Below, in pieces: positions 7,585 through 15,605 of a stretch of DNA of 52,997 bases. Each line of letters begins with the position of its first letter. The stretch's first letter is position 1. The stretch is from positions 1 to 52,997 of the forward strand of contig CALCJF010000031.1 of NCBI GenBank assembly GCA_937967375.1. Direction: 5' to 3'. The notes beneath the pieces were generated by a model. That model was not told the DNA's origin. It did no database searches and saw nothing but the letters and a program-made list of their open reading frames with translations. Source of the DNA: an uncultured Leucobacter sp. (GTDB lineage: Bacteria; Actinomycetota; Actinomycetes; Actinomycetales; Microbacteriaceae). The position numbers and the translations under genes are program-made.

Positions 7585-8448
7585 ATGACTGAGACGAACA
7601 ACGAATCAACCCGGCGCTCGAGTTGGGTCGCTGTGACGGCGGGTGTGCTCGGAGGAGTGCTGCTGCTCGGAACAGTGAGCACCGCCGCAGTGGCAGGCGT
7701 GGCTGCGGCGAGCTACGACCGCACAGAAAAACGACAGCGACTCACCGAGAGCGCCGACGGCATCGTGCGGATCGACGTCGAAGCCTCTGCGGCGAAATTT
7801 CGGATCGACTGCGAGAGCGCATCTGCGCCGGCCGGCGACAGCGAAGGTTCGTTCGCGCTCGTCACCAGCGGCAGTTCTCGCGAGTGGCGCATGGTGCGCA
7901 GTGGCGACACGCTTCGGGTCGAGCCGGTGAAGCGCTGGTTCGGAGGTTTCTCTCTGCTCTGGTCTGGCGACAACCGAATGCAAGAGGTATCACTCTCGCT
8001 GCCCGCGAGCGCCTGCGACGGCTCGAAGCCGCTCGACGCCGAGGTGGATCTCGGCGCGGGGGAGGTGCTCGTGAACGGGAGCTACGGAGTGCTCGATGTG
8101 AGCGTCGGCGCCGGGAACGCGCGAATCGAGGGCACGGCCTTGAACCTCGAGCTTGAGGTCTCTGCCGGTGAAGCGGTGCTCGACATGAGCGACGTGCGCA
8201 CTGCCGACCTCTCGGTCTCAGCGGGCAGCTTGTGGGGAGGCTTCTCGGGCACCGCGCCCAAGCAGATCGATATCGAGGTCAGCGCGGGCGATGCGGAGCT
8301 CACGCTTCCCGACGAGGTCTATGCGGTGCGCTCCAACGTCTCGGCCGGTGACTTTGAGCACTCGCTCAGAGCAGACCAGAGCGTACTGGGCCACGAGATC
8401 AATGTAGAGGTCTCTGCGGGCAGCCTGAGCCTTCAAGCGGAGCGGTAG
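7585..8448 (+). CDS. DUF4097-family membrane-anchored beta-repeat protein
   Basis: 287 aa. ATG 7585 is preferred over upstream TTG/GTG codons because AAGGA lies 8 bases before it. Residues 12-40 are one hydrophobic signal-anchor (VAVTAGVLGGVLLLGTVSTA). The remainder is an extracytoplasmic beta-rich domain in which the motif (V/L)-(D/E)-V-S-(A/V)-G-x recurs at least six times (SVGAG, EVSAGE, SVSAGS, EVSAGD, NVSAGD, EVSAGS), as in the beta-solenoid DUF4097/DUF2807 family. Proteins of this family often accompany LiaRS-like two-component systems. It is the third gene of the operon beginning at 5568. Function: probable envelope-stress output or feedback partner of the kinase, by context only. Confidence 0.75.
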   Translation: MTETNNESTRRSSWVAVTAGVLGGVLLLGTVSTAAVAGVAAASYDRTEKRQRLTESADGIVRIDVEASAAKFRIDCESASAPAGDSEGSFALVTSGSSREWRMVRSGDTLRVEPVKRWFGGFSLLWSGDNRMQEVSLSLPASACDGSKPLDAEVDLGAGEVLVNGSYGVLDVSVGAGNARIEGTALNLELEVSAGEAVLDMSDVRTADLSVSAGSLWGGFSGTAPKQIDIEVSAGDAELTLPDEVYAVRSNVSAGDFEHSLRADQSVLGHEINVEVSAGSLSLQAER

Positions 8449-8457
8449 TCGGTGCAG

Positions 8458-8493
8458 CGAATACAAACTACGTCTAGACGTAGTTTGTATTCG
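8458..8493. promoter_or_regulatory. 36-bp perfect palindrome between DUF4097 gene and mntH
   Basis: The sequence reads identically on both strands. Half-site CGAATACAAACTACGTCT; centre TCTAGA. It starts 9 bases after the DUF4097 stop and ends 67 bases before the mntH start. A stem without a loop and without a U-tract is a poor intrinsic terminator, so an operator for a dimeric or tetrameric repressor, or a bidirectional terminator, are both possible. Confidence 0.5.
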
Positions 8494-8517
8494 CGTCTGT
8501 CCGTAACTGTGTTAGCC

Positions 8518-8550
8518 TGACTGCATCACCGCACCCCGGCGGTGCAGTCA
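8518..8550 (+). promoter_or_regulatory. Hairpin directly before the mntH ribosome-binding site
   Basis: TGACTGC pairs with GCAGTCA and, after a 3-base bulge, ACCGC pairs with GCGGT. The stem ends at the first base before GGAGGG (8551), the mntH Shine-Dalgarno. A TTAGCCT box sits just upstream, so the mRNA may begin with this hairpin. It could affect mntH translation or stability. It is far smaller than the yybP-ykoY Mn riboswitch. Confidence 0.45.
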
Positions 8551-8560
8551 GGAGGGTTGA

Positions 8561-9805
8561 GTGTCGTTTGAGAGCCGTGCATTGTCGAGCGCTGCTAAGC
8601 CCGAGCGCGGGCTGTTGCGATTGCTCGGGCCTGCCTTCGTTGCCGCAATCGCCTATGTCGATCCAGGCAACGTGGCCGCCAACCTCTCTGCGGGGGCAAA
8701 GTACGGCTATCTGTTGGTATGGGTGCTCGTGCTCGCAAACGCGATGGCCGTTATCGTGCAGTATCTCTCGGCCAAACTCGGTCTCGTCACTGGCAAGAGC
8801 CTCGCCGAAATGCTGGGCGAACGCATGCCGCGGGTCTCGCGCCTGCTGTACTGGGTGCAAGCCGAACTGGTGGCCGTCGCGACCGACCTCGCCGAAGTGA
8901 TCGGCGGGGCAATCGCTCTCGCGATCCTTTTCGACTTGCCACTGCTGCTCGGCGGCATCATTGTCGGCACCGTTTCTTTGGCGCTACTCGCGCTGCAACG
9001 CCGCGGGCAGCAAACCTTCGAGCGGGTCATCATCGCGTTGCTAGCAGTCATCACCATCGGCTTCGTCGCGGGGCTCTTCGTGAGTCCACTCGACTGGGGT
9101 GGGGTCGCCACGGGGTTGGTGCCGCGCTTCGAGGGCACCGAAACCGTACTGCTCGCTGCGAGCATGCTCGGTGCGACGGTCATGCCACACGCGATCTATC
9201 TGCACTCCTCGCTCGCCCGCGACCGCCACGGTGCCTCGCACAGCCCGCAGCGGCTGGGGCGCTTGCTCAAATCGACGCGTCTCGACGTGCTGCTCGCGCT
9301 TGTGCTCGCCGGCGGCGTGAACATCGCGATGCTATTGCTGGCCGCGTCTTCGCTCGCGGGTGTCGAAGGAACCGATACGATCGAGGGTGCCGCCGCCGCG
9401 ATCAGTTCGCATCTCGGGCCCGCGATCGGCATCATCTTTGGTATCGGCCTGCTGGCCTCTGGCCTAGCTTCAACCTCGGTTGGCGCCTATGCCGGCGCCG
9501 ACATCATGGGCGGCCTGCTGCGCATTCGGTTTCCGCTGCTGCTGCGTCGGCTCATCACTCTGATTCCGGCCCTCGTCGTGCTCGGTTGGGGGGTGAACCC
9601 GACTTGGGCGCTGGTGCTCAGCCAGGTCGTGCTCTCGTTCGGCATCCCCTTCGCGCTGATTCCGCTGATCTGGTTGACGAGCAAGCGTTCAGTGATGGGT
9701 GAGCACGTGAACGGTATGGCGATGAGGATCGCGGCAACCCTCGTCACCGCGCTCATCGTGGCGCTCAACGTGCTGCTGATCTGGCTGACCCTGACGGGCG
9801 GTTAG
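8561..9805 (+). CDS. mntH: Nramp-family Mn2+/Fe2+ : H+ symporter
   Basis: 414 aa, GTG start 4-9 bases after GGAGGG. The protein has about eleven membrane helices. The metal-binding DPGN motif is at residues 34-37 in the first helix, and M208-P209-H210 is the MPH motif of helix 6; both are signatures of Nramp proton-coupled manganese/iron importers. Length matches the family. The gene stands alone between the DUF4097 operon and the convergent gntR gene. A 36-bp palindrome and a hairpin upstream suggest regulated expression, presumably by manganese, but no canonical MntR/DtxR box could be named with confidence. Confidence 0.93.
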   Translation: MSFESRALSSAAKPERGLLRLLGPAFVAAIAYVDPGNVAANLSAGAKYGYLLVWVLVLANAMAVIVQYLSAKLGLVTGKSLAEMLGERMPRVSRLLYWVQAELVAVATDLAEVIGGAIALAILFDLPLLLGGIIVGTVSLALLALQRRGQQTFERVIIALLAVITIGFVAGLFVSPLDWGGVATGLVPRFEGTETVLLAASMLGATVMPHAIYLHSSLARDRHGASHSPQRLGRLLKSTRLDVLLALVLAGGVNIAMLLLAASSLAGVEGTDTIEGAAAAISSHLGPAIGIIFGIGLLASGLASTSVGAYAGADIMGGLLRIRFPLLLRRLITLIPALVVLGWGVNPTWALVLSQVVLSFGIPFALIPLIWLTSKRSVMGEHVNGMAMRIAATLVTALIVALNVLLIWLTLTGG

Positions 9806-9816
9806 GCTGCCTCGGC

Positions 9817-10497
9817 TTAGCCCGGCTGCTCGGTCGTACGGCGAAAACCCTCGCTGTCGGCCGCGATCGTGCCTTCGCGATGTGCGCGCATGAGCTGCTC
9901 AATCTCTTCGGCAGGAGCACCGGCTTCGAGTCGATTCAACATGTGCTCGTGCTCGTCACTGAGACGCGTCGCGATGCTGCCGCGATAGCCCACCACCGAT
10001 GCGCGCACTGCGGCGACCCGCTGCTGACCGCGATCGAGCATCTCGCGTAGATGCGTGTTCGGGCACGGGGCTCGCAGTATGCCGTGAAACTCGAGGCTGC
10101 CCCGATTGTAGGCGTGAAAGTCGTTCGCAGCGATGGCCTCGTTCATGCGCGCGTTCACTTCGCGAGCGCGCCGCAGATCTTCTTGACTGAGCAGCGGCGC
10201 TGCAAGCCCGACGGCAAGCCCCTCGAGCACCGCCTCGGTCTGCATGATCTCGCGATACTTCTCGATAGTCAGCTGCGAAACCTTCACGCCGCGGTGAAAT
10301 AGAAACTCGACGAGCCCCTCGCTCTCGAGCCGTCTGAGTGCCTCGCGCGTCGGAATCAGACTCACTCCGGTCTCTTCGGCGATCGCGGCGATGCTAAGTG
10401 AGGAGCCGCCAGCGAATCTGCCGTCGACGATGCCCTCCATGACGAAGTCGTATACGAACTGCGTCTTGTTCTGCGGGCGGGGGCGGGGGTCGGTCAT
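9817..10497 (-). CDS. GntR-family transcriptional regulator (FadR/FCD type)
   Basis: 226 aa. Residues 12-75 form the winged helix (FVMEGIVDGRFAGGSSLSIA, AIAEETGVSLIPTREALRRL, then ESEGLV), the standard GntR pattern with the PTREALRRL recognition helix. The C-terminal helical domain (about 80-215) carries residues of the FCD ligand pocket (YNRGSLEFHGIL, then DEHEHMLNRLEAGAP). Such regulators usually respond to a small carboxylic acid and often control neighbouring catabolic genes. The ATG overlaps the stop of the hydrolase gene upstream by 4 bases (ATGA), so the two are co-transcribed, and the regulator may control its own operon. Ligand unknown. Confidence 0.87.
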   Translation of the reverse strand: MTDPRPRPQNKTQFVYDFVMEGIVDGRFAGGSSLSIAAIAEETGVSLIPTREALRRLESEGLVEFLFHRGVKVSQLTIEKYREIMQTEAVLEGLAVGLAAPLLSQEDLRRAREVNARMNEAIAANDFHAYNRGSLEFHGILRAPCPNTHLREMLDRGQQRVAAVRASVVGYRGSIATRLSDEHEHMLNRLEAGAPAEEIEQLMRAHREGTIAADSEGFRRTTEQPG

Positions 10498-11264
10498 GGC
10501 GAAGTGCTCACTGCCTCTGGCACGTGCCGCCCAAGAAACTCGCTGATGTCGAGCAGTTCATCGACTCCGATACCGTGCAAGATTCCCTCGTAGAGTTTCG
10601 CTTCGAGCGCGGTGTGCTCGGGCGCCCACGCGGTAGTGAGTGCGATGCGGTGGTCGTCGATGATCGGATCGGCCTCGTCTCTGCCCCAGAACATGGGAGG
10701 GCGCAGGTCGGTGAGTTTCGCATCCCCCTCAAAATTGCCGGGGGCCACAAACCCCGAGCAGTTCACCCCGCAGGCAAAACTTTCGGGCCGTAGGCGCAAC
10801 AGCGAAGTGACCATGCAGCCGCCCTGAGAGAAACCGAGCAGCGCAACGGTTCCAAGACCTGCCGCTTTTTCGCCGCCCGCCGTGCCCGCATCACGCAGGC
10901 GAAGGTCGAGCGCGTCGAGCCACTCGAGCACTGCGACCGCCGCGACGTGCGGGCCGCTCCCTTCGAAGAGCTCGGGATCGACCTGCCGCAGCGGCAGACC
11001 CTGTGGGCCGAGCGGCAACGGCCACCAGGCGAACCCGTTCACGATCGGAGGCGGTGCCTCGAGCGGGGCGCGGGGCGACGCGCAGACAAACCCCGGGGGC
11101 AGGTGTGGTGCGAGGCCGATGAGGTCGCCCTCAAATGATCCGAAGCCGTGCATGAGCAGCAGGAGCGGTCGGTGCGCCAACTCAACAAGCGCCTGCTCAG
11201 CAGACACCCGTCTGCCGCCGACCGACCAGAGCACAACATCGTCGTCGATCCTGACTTCACCCAT
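10494..11264 (-). CDS. Alpha/beta hydrolase (phospholipase/carboxylesterase family)
   Basis: 256 aa. The oxyanion region reads LLLLMHGFGSFEGDL (34-48). The nucleophile elbow is G144-F-S146-Q-G-G. D199 (WGRDEADPII) and H230 (GILHGIG) complete a probable Ser-Asp-His triad. The set resembles the Abhydrolase_2 (carboxylesterase/phospholipase) group, which hydrolyses short acyl esters. First gene of a two-gene operon with the GntR regulator. The ATG is preceded by GCGCCC and a TAGGCT box (11271-11276), so translation is probably leaderless. The substrate cannot be deduced. Confidence 0.82.
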   Translation of the reverse strand: MGEVRIDDDVVLWSVGGRRVSAEQALVELAHRPLLLLMHGFGSFEGDLIGLAPHLPPGFVCASPRAPLEAPPPIVNGFAWWPLPLGPQGLPLRQVDPELFEGSGPHVAAVAVLEWLDALDLRLRDAGTAGGEKAAGLGTVALLGFSQGGCMVTSLLRLRPESFACGVNCSGFVAPGNFEGDAKLTDLRPPMFWGRDEADPIIDDHRIALTTAWAPEHTALEAKLYEGILHGIGVDELLDISEFLGRHVPEAVSTSP

Positions 11265-11418
11265 GCGCCCAGCCTACTGGAACGCCAAATCGCGATCCTT
11301 GTCGTCTAAGAAACGACAGACGGACACTAGTTGTCGCCGGTGAGAGCTTCGAGCGACACCTACTGGCTGTCTGCGGGCGGAAAGCTGCTGCTTCAACTCA
11401 CACGAGGCCGCGCAGACT

Positions 11419-11445
11419 GTTCACTCTCGTTCACCTGCCGTTCAC
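11419..11445 (+). promoter_or_regulatory. Pho box (PhoP/RegX3-type) upstream of pstS
   Basis: Three direct GTTCAC repeats at 11419, 11429 and 11440 (spacing 10 and 11 bases), about 100 bases before the pstS start. GTTCA-type repeats at about 11 bases are the known binding pattern of actinobacterial PhoP/RegX3. Similar repeats occur before ppk and between senX3 and phoU. Confidence 0.8.
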
Positions 11446-11541
11446 TTGCTCGCAGACCTGGCTTCATATCTCGCCCGTACCTTGATGGTTGTGGGGCAAT
11501 CGCCCACCACAAACTCTCATCAGAAACGGATACGAACTGAC

Positions 11542-12636
11542 GTGAAGACCTCAGCCACGATCAAGGCCGCCGCACTCGGTGGCATCGCTCTTCTCGCACT
11601 CACCTCGTGCGCAGCAAACGAAGCCGCAGCTCCGGCAGAAGAGGGCGCAGCGTCGTCGCTCACCGGCACGCTCGTCGGCGGTGGCGCCTCGTCGCAGGGT
11701 TCGGCTCAGGAGGCGTGGATCGCCGGCTTCCAGACCGCGAACGCCGACGTCACCGTGAACTACGACCCGGCAGGCTCGGGCGCTGGCCGCGACACCTTCC
11801 AGCAGGGCGCAAGCGCCTTCGCCGGCAGCGACCGTGCATTCAAGGTCGACGAGATCGCCGCAGGCCCCTTTGAGGCGTGTGCTACCCCCGACATCGTCGA
11901 GGTGCCCGCGTACATCTCGCCGATCGCGATCATCTTCAACCTCGAGGGCGTCGACTCGCTCGACCTCGATGCTGACACCGTCGCGAAGATCTTCGCGGGC
12001 CAGATCACCAAGTGGAACGATCCCGCGATTACCGCTCTGAACCCCGACGCGAAGCTGCCTGACGCGGCAATCTCGCCGGTGCACCGCTCGGACAAGTCGG
12101 GCACCACCGGCAACTTCACCGACTACCTCGCGGCAGCAGCTCCCTCGAGCTGGACCGCAGGCTCGGTCGAGGAGTGGCCGACGGAGCTCGGCGGTGAGGC
12201 TGCCCAGGGCACTTCGGGTGTCGTTGAGGCCGTCACCAACGGCGTCGGCATGATCGGCTACGCAGACGCATCGCGCGCCGAGGGCCTCGGCACCGTCGCG
12301 ATCAAGGTCGGCGACAAGTTCGTGTCGTACTCGCCCGAGGCAGCGGCGGCGATCGTCGACGCTTCGGAGCTCGAGGGCGACCGCACCGAGCACGACATCG
12401 CGATCAAGCTCGACCGCACCAGCACTGAAGACGGCGTCTACCCGATCGTTCTCGTCAGCTACCTCATCGGTTGCGAGAAGTACGCAGATGCTGCGAACGC
12501 CGAGCTCGTCAAGGCATACTTCAGCTACATCGTGAGCGAAGAGGGCCAGCAGGTTGCCGCAGATGCCGCGGGCAGCGCCCCCATCTCGGCCGATCTGCGC
12601 ACCAAGATCGAGCCCGCGATCGCTTCGATCAGCTAA
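11542..12636 (+). CDS. pstS: Phosphate ABC transporter substrate-binding lipoprotein
   Basis: 364 aa. The GTG at 11542 is chosen because it places a lipoprotein signal (MKTSATIKAAALGGIALLAL then TSC-A) at the N-terminus; the open frame extends 32 codons further upstream without a signal. Conserved PstS features are visible: LVGGGASSQGSAQEAWI, GSGAGRDTFQQGASAFAGSD, KWNDPAI and HRSDKSGTTGNFTDYL, which line the phosphate-binding cleft. It captures phosphate outside the membrane and delivers it to PstC/PstA. First gene of pstSCAB; a Pho box lies upstream. A hairpin after the stop probably protects or limits read-through, giving more PstS than permease, as is usual for binding proteins. Confidence 0.95.
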   Translation: MKTSATIKAAALGGIALLALTSCAANEAAAPAEEGAASSLTGTLVGGGASSQGSAQEAWIAGFQTANADVTVNYDPAGSGAGRDTFQQGASAFAGSDRAFKVDEIAAGPFEACATPDIVEVPAYISPIAIIFNLEGVDSLDLDADTVAKIFAGQITKWNDPAITALNPDAKLPDAAISPVHRSDKSGTTGNFTDYLAAAAPSSWTAGSVEEWPTELGGEAAQGTSGVVEAVTNGVGMIGYADASRAEGLGTVAIKVGDKFVSYSPEAAAAIVDASELEGDRTEHDIAIKLDRTSTEDGVYPIVLVSYLIGCEKYADAANAELVKAYFSYIVSEEGQQVAADAAGSAPISADLRTKIEPAIASIS

Positions 12637-12649
12637 TCGTGAGACCCTG

Positions 12650-12677
12650 GGCCTACCGCGATGTCTCGCGGTAGGCC
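12650..12677 (+). terminator. Intercistronic hairpin between pstS and pstC
   Basis: A perfect 12-bp stem (GGCCTACCGCGA and complement) with a TGTC loop, 13 bases after the pstS stop. There is no U-tract, so it is more likely a partial terminator or a 3'-end protecting structure than a full stop. Confidence 0.6.
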
Positions 12678-12727
12678 TGGGGCTCTACCCGTTTCGCACC
12701 CTCACAACTTTCTGAAGGAAGCACCCT

Positions 12728-13666
12728 GTGACCTCCTCCGCATCTTCCGCAAAGCCGGTTCTGAGCCTCGGCGACCGCATCTTCTCGCGGTCTGCCGTGT
12801 TTGCGGGAAGCATGATCCTCGTCACCTTGGCGGCGGTCGCACTCTTTCTCATTGTGCAGAGCCTGCCCGCGTTCGTCGCGACGAACGAGAACGCCTCGCT
12901 GCTGCCCGACAACTTCTGGTCATATGTATGGCCGCTGATCTTCGGCACGATCTGGGCTGCAGTGCTTGCGCTGCTCATCTCGCTGCCCCTTGCCATCGGC
13001 ATCGCGCTCTTCATCTCGCACTACGCACCCCGCAAAGTTTCGGCCGTGCTCGGCTACGTGGTTGACCTGCTCGCCGCGGTTCCCAGCGTGGTGTTCGGCC
13101 TGTGGGGCATCGGCGTGCTCGCGCCAGCAGCCCAGCCCATCTACGTCTGGATCAACAAGAACCTGGGCTGGATCCCACTCTTCGGTGGCGACCCCTCGGG
13201 CACTGGCCGCACTATTCTTACCGCAGCCCTCGTGCTCGGGGTCATGGTGCTGCCGATCATGACGGCCATTTGCCGCGAGATCTTTCTGCAGGCTCCGGTG
13301 CTGCACGAAGAGGCCGCGCTTGCGCTCGGGGCCACGCGCTGGGAGATGATTCGCATGGCCGTGCTACCGTTTGGCCGCCCCGGCATCGTTTCTGCAGCAA
13401 TGCTCGGCCTCGGTCGCGCGCTCGGCGAAACCATGGCGGTCGCCATGGTGCTCTCGGCCACCGGCCTTGTCAGCTTCAAGCTGCTCACCAGCGAGAACCC
13501 CTCCACGATCGCTGCGAACATTGCACTCGCGTTTCCCGAGGCATACGGCACGAACGTGAACGTGCTCATCGCGACCGGCCTCATTCTCTTCATCGTCACC
13601 TTCCTCGTCAACGCGCTCGCACGCTGGATCGTGAGCCGTCGCGCTGAATTCTCAGGAGCGAACTAA
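12728..13666 (+). CDS. pstC: Phosphate ABC transporter permease PstC
   Basis: 312 aa, GTG start with AAGGA 9 bases before. Six membrane segments; the first spans about residues 24-46. The ABC-permease EAA loop reads HEEAALALGATRWEMIRMAV followed by LP and G, the coupling helix that contacts PstB. Residues VPSVVFGLWGIGVL and GRALGETMAVAMVL are typical of PstC. It lies 91 bases after pstS and 3 bases before pstA. Confidence 0.95.
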   Translation: MTSSASSAKPVLSLGDRIFSRSAVFAGSMILVTLAAVALFLIVQSLPAFVATNENASLLPDNFWSYVWPLIFGTIWAAVLALLISLPLAIGIALFISHYAPRKVSAVLGYVVDLLAAVPSVVFGLWGIGVLAPAAQPIYVWINKNLGWIPLFGGDPSGTGRTILTAALVLGVMVLPIMTAICREIFLQAPVLHEEAALALGATRWEMIRMAVLPFGRPGIVSAAMLGLGRALGETMAVAMVLSATGLVSFKLLTSENPSTIAANIALAFPEAYGTNVNVLIATGLILFIVTFLVNALARWIVSRRAEFSGAN

Positions 13667-13669
13667 CCC

Positions 13670-14749
13670 ATGGCAATCACCGTTCGCCCCGTCGCCGCAG
13701 GCTCCTCGCTCGCTGGTAATCGCCTGCCCCGCAGCGCGCCCTGGCTGATCCTCGCCGCAAGCCTCGCCGCTTCGCTCGCGCTCTTCGCTCTGCTCTCTGC
13801 GGCGAACGGCAGCGAGTTCAGCCTGACGGGCGCAGTCGTCGTGGGCCTGCTTCTGCACATGGTCGTCACGACCGCACTCTCGGCATCGATCGAAGGCAGC
13901 AGGCAGGCAAAGGATCGCTTCGTGACGAACCTGGTCACAGGCGCCTTTCTGCTCGCCATGGTGCCGCTGGTCTCGGTCGCGATCACGGTCGTGTCGAACG
14001 GCGTGGCACGCCTCGACCCCGAGTTCTTCAACTCGTCGATGCGCAATGTTACCGGTGAGGGCGGCGGCGCGCTGCACGCGATGATTGGCACGCTGCTCAT
14101 CACCCTCGCCGCCACCATCATCTCGGTGCCGCTTGGCTTGCTCACCTCGATCTACCTCGTCGAGTACGGTCGCGGGCGCCTCGCTAAGACCATCACCTTT
14201 CTCGTCGACGTGATGACGGGCATTCCCTCGATCGTCGCGGGCCTCTTTGCCTACGCGGCGTTTGCCCTCGTGCTCGGCCCCGGCGTGCGCATGGGCATCA
14301 TCGGCGCGGTCTCGCTCTCGGTGCTCATGATTCCCGTGGTCGTGCGCTCGAGCGAAGAGATGCTGCGGCTGGTGCCTAACGAGCTGCGCGAGGCCTCATA
14401 CGCCCTCGGTGTGGCGAAGTGGCTCACCGTGGTCAAGGTCGTGCTGCCGACCTCGATCGCAGGCATCACGACGGGCATCATGCTCTCGATCTCGCGCGTC
14501 ATCGGCGAAACCGCTCCGCTCTTGATCACCGCCGGCTTCACCGCGTCGATGAACTACAACCTCTTCAACGATCGCATGCAATCGCTGCCCGTGTACGTGT
14601 ACACGCAGTTCGCGAACCAGGGCAACCCCGCCTTCGCGTTCCTCGACCGTGCGTGGGCCGCCGCGCTCGTGCTGATCCTCATCGTGATGGCGATGAACCT
14701 CATTGCGCGCTTCGTCGCGTATAAGTTCTCGCCGAAGACAGGCCGGTAG
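13670..14749 (+). CDS. pstA: Phosphate ABC transporter permease PstA
   Basis: 359 aa; somewhat longer than many PstA proteins because of an N-terminal extension with three hydrophobic segments (residues 24-45, 50-75 and 85-107). The core shows GLLTSIYLVEYGRGRLAK, MTGIPSIVAGLFAYAAF, and the EAA loop (LREASYALGVAKWLTVVKVV then LP). With PstC it forms the membrane channel. It starts 3 bases after the pstC stop, indicating translational coupling. Confidence 0.95.
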   Translation: MAITVRPVAAGSSLAGNRLPRSAPWLILAASLAASLALFALLSAANGSEFSLTGAVVVGLLLHMVVTTALSASIEGSRQAKDRFVTNLVTGAFLLAMVPLVSVAITVVSNGVARLDPEFFNSSMRNVTGEGGGALHAMIGTLLITLAATIISVPLGLLTSIYLVEYGRGRLAKTITFLVDVMTGIPSIVAGLFAYAAFALVLGPGVRMGIIGAVSLSVLMIPVVVRSSEEMLRLVPNELREASYALGVAKWLTVVKVVLPTSIAGITTGIMLSISRVIGETAPLLITAGFTASMNYNLFNDRMQSLPVYVYTQFANQGNPAFAFLDRAWAAALVLILIVMAMNLIARFVAYKFSPKTGR

Positions 14750-14769
14750 CGCTGCGCCCTGCGCAGCGC
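14749..14769 (+). terminator. Hairpin between pstA and pstB
   Basis: A perfect 9-bp GC-rich stem (GCGCTGCGC and complement) with a CCT loop beginning at the last base of pstA. No U-tract; probably an mRNA processing or stability element within the operon. Confidence 0.5.
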
Positions 14770-14817
14770 GATCCTCGCCCGCACAAGACCCTACCGACAC
14801 CAAACGAAAGCACTCAA

Positions 14818-15597
14818 TTGTCGAAGCGCATCGAAGTAAATGACCTCAACGTCTACTACGGCAACTTTCTCGCCGTCGAGGGCGTCGACATCAACATCGA
14901 ACCACGCAGCGTGACGGCCTTCATCGGCCCCTCGGGCTGCGGCAAGTCGACATTTCTTCGCACGCTGAACCGCATGCACGAGGTGATTCCCGGTGCGCGC
15001 GTCGAAGGCGAGGTGCTGCTCGACGGCGAAGACCTCTACGGCCCCGGTGTCGACCCCGTGCTCGTGCGTCGCCAGGTCGGCATGGTGTTTCAGCGCCCCA
15101 ACCCGTTTCCGACCATGTCGATTCGCGAGAATGTGCTCGCAGGCGTCAAGCTGAACAACCGTAAGATCTCGAAGACAGACGCCGACGACCTCGTCGAGAA
15201 GTCGCTGCAGGGCGCCAACCTCTGGAACGAGGTCAAGGATCGACTCGACAAGCCCGGCTCGGGGCTGTCGGGTGGCCAGCAGCAGCGTCTCTGCATCGCC
15301 CGCGCCATCGCAGTGTCGCCCGAGGTGCTGCTGATGGACGAGCCCTGCTCGGCCCTCGATCCGATCTCGACCCTCGCCATCGAAGACCTGATCGATGAGC
15401 TAAAGTCTGAGTACACGATCGTCATAGTGACTCACAACATGCAGCAGGCGTCGCGCGTGAGCGACCGCACCGCGTTCTTCAACATCGCTGGCACCGGCAA
15501 ACCGGGCAAGCTCATCGAGTACGACGACACGAAGACGATCTTCTCGACGCCTTCGGTGAAGGCGACTGAAGACTACGTGAGCGGCCGATTCGGGTAA
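14818..15597 (+). CDS. pstB: Phosphate ABC transporter ATP-binding protein PstB
   Basis: 259 aa, TTG start with only a weak ribosome-binding site. Walker A GPSGCGKST (residues 38-46), Q-loop QRPNPFPTMS, ABC signature LSGGQQQRLCIARA, Walker B VLLMDEPCSALDP, and H-loop VTHNM are all intact. PstB-typical features include the NRMHEVIPGARVEGEV segment and the C-terminal ATEDYVSGRFG. It powers phosphate import through PstCA. It is the last gene of the operon and is convergent with mutT1. The rare TTG start may keep its level below that of PstS. Confidence 0.96.
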   Translation: MSKRIEVNDLNVYYGNFLAVEGVDINIEPRSVTAFIGPSGCGKSTFLRTLNRMHEVIPGARVEGEVLLDGEDLYGPGVDPVLVRRQVGMVFQRPNPFPTMSIRENVLAGVKLNNRKISKTDADDLVEKSLQGANLWNEVKDRLDKPGSGLSGGQQQRLCIARAIAVSPEVLLMDEPCSALDPISTLAIEDLIDELKSEYTIVIVTHNMQQASRVSDRTAFFNIAGTGKPGKLIEYDDTKTIFSTPSVKATEDYVSGRFG

Positions 15598-15605
15598 GCG
15601 CTGGA

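Noticed and set aside
8719..9702. 327-codon plus-strand frame inside mntH
   Set aside because: Arginine-rich alternative frame of mntH.
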